From positions 868,001-932,000 of the forward strand of contig JAKNDB010000087.1 of assembly GCA_024305405.1 (NCBI GenBank): a stretch of DNA of 64,000 bases, given 5' to 3'. The notes beneath the pieces are model-generated. The model had not been told where the DNA came from, searched no databases, and worked only from the letters and a program-made list of their open reading frames with translations. Positions 63,201 to 64,000 of the stretch are shown here, in pieces. A program made the position numbers and the translations under genes. Source of the DNA: Dirofilaria immitis. Its lineage: Eukaryota; Nematoda; Chromadorea; Rhabditida; Onchocercidae. Every line of letters starts with the position of its first letter. Position 1 is the stretch's first letter.

Positions 63201-64000
63201 ATGGAGTCAATATTCTCGCTGATAACCACAATGCAAACTGTCAACAAGTAGCGCCTTATAAACTATTTATCTGCTTCATAATTATACAAAGCAGGAAAAC
63301 ATCGGCATATTTATAAAAAAAGGCACTGCCGACTGAATCATCTTTTATTTTCATTTAAGTTATAAATAAAAATAATTCTACTCACAAACTCTTTTCAGCC
63401 TTTTCTTTATTTCATTTTATTTAAGGCCGAATTAGTGACTTACGATGTATAACAAGGAGTAATGGATAACATATGGTGACGCATGGAAATGAATGAATGA
63501 GACAAATTGAACAAACGCGATACATTGAGAAAAAGACGATAAAAGCTGTCACAAATACCTGAAGAATTGTCTCGAAATTGAAAGCTGTACCATTCCACAG
63601 GGTGAATTCGCCCGTCGATGCACCCGTTATCAGTCGTTTACCCTCTGGTGTCCACTGAAACTTATAAATTACTGAGTAATGAAAGTCGGGTACAAGTGAA
63701 AAGATAGATCCGTTACATCTCGACGGACGGCTAAGATTAGAATGTGGCATCACTAAAATATTGTAATATACTGAGCAAAGATGTGTTAGACTTATTTCAT
63801 AGTTAATGTAAGGAAATCGAAATCATAATAATTTAATGAAATTGTAACTTCTGCAACTAAAAAAATATTGATAAAATATTAATAACTTACACAAATACTA
63901 TAAATAGGACATTTAACTTTATTCATTGCAGCTCGGACAAATTTATTTAAAACGCAGTCGATAGTTTTATCTATTGTAGTAGTTGGAGGAACTGCAGAAT
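57203..64000 (-). CDS. pfs-2: WDR33 / PFS-2, polyadenylation-signal reader, 5' end beyond window
   Basis: Exons in order: 64000(partial)-63891, 63654-63559, 61465-61311, 61213-60989, 60790-60640, 60511-60341, 60139-59978, 59845-59725, 59482-59267, 59109-58885, 58383-58235, 58119-57918, 57794-57634, 57496-57203. The gene starts inside the conserved [18 protein letters not shown] segment. WD40 repeats follow: [100 protein letters not shown] and [15 protein letters not shown]. This matches WDR33, the CPSF subunit that binds AAUAAA with CPSF30 in nuclear pre-mRNA cleavage. The C-terminal half is long and disordered: Pro-rich ([13 protein letters not shown]), Gln/Ser-rich, then an RDPR/RG-rich segment. 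Frames break at 60650-60654 (A5, one short) and about 59771-59774. The 59725/59482 junction is the one place where phase does not fit cleanly. Intron 2 is 2.1 kb. Confidence 0.93.

Overview
The window is AT-rich nuclear DNA of a nematode. The evidence is spliced genes with short exons and TTTYAG-type acceptors, acceptor sites just 5' of start codons (29851, 41455) as expected for spliced-leader trans-splicing, and nematode-typical families: an NRF-6/NDG-4-type acyltransferase, a ShKT domain and MADF/BESS proteins. A BEL/Pao retrotransposon, long introns and low gene density would suit a spirurid or filarial worm, but that placement is inference.

Layout. 1-4.4 kb: no gene seen. 4.46-10.3 kb (-): a multi-domain secreted-type gene (Reeler, four EGF-like, ShKT, then a THAP4/nitrobindin-like beta-barrel). 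10.3-19.3 kb: mostly empty, with part of an ENT-like nucleoside transporter (-) at 15.95-18.38 kb. 19.30-24.81 kb: a BEL/Pao LTR retrotransposon (-) with both LTRs, a 5-bp target duplication and a primer-binding site, but decayed coding. 24.8-29.8 kb: empty. 29.85-32.48 kb (+): histone stem-loop-binding protein (SLBP, cdl-1 type). 36.07 kb: a degenerate tRNA-Arg(CCU)-like sequence (-). 36.5-39.4 kb: two long low-complexity arrays, (GAAT)n/(GGAAT)n and then (GTA)n/(GTG)n. 40.6-41.1 kb: a fragment of serine hydroxymethyltransferase of bacterial type. 41.46-46.31 kb (+): the acyltransferase-3 gene. 48.0-49.75 kb (-): Cdc37. 51.24-52.36 kb (-): oligoribonuclease. 52.78-55.55 kb (-): MADF-MADF-BESS protein. 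55.72-56.79 kb (+): mitochondrial ribosomal protein bL20m. 57.2 kb to the right edge (-): WDR33/PFS-2.

The genes are mainly housekeeping. Two act in mRNA 3'-end formation (SLBP for replication histone mRNAs, WDR33 for AAUAAA recognition), two in mitochondria or small-RNA turnover (bL20m, oligoribonuclease) and one is the Hsp90 kinase co-chaperone Cdc37. There is no operon-like string with very short spacing; the MADF gene and bL20m are divergent and only 174 bp apart.

The most general observation is that nearly every conserved gene here is broken by single-base length changes, almost always inside a homopolymer and mostly one base too short. With those positions allowed for, intron phases and total lengths agree for all but one splice junction checked (in WDR33). 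This points to systematic assembly error rather than pseudogenes. The most novel biology is the Reeler/EGF/ShKT/nitrobindin-like architecture.
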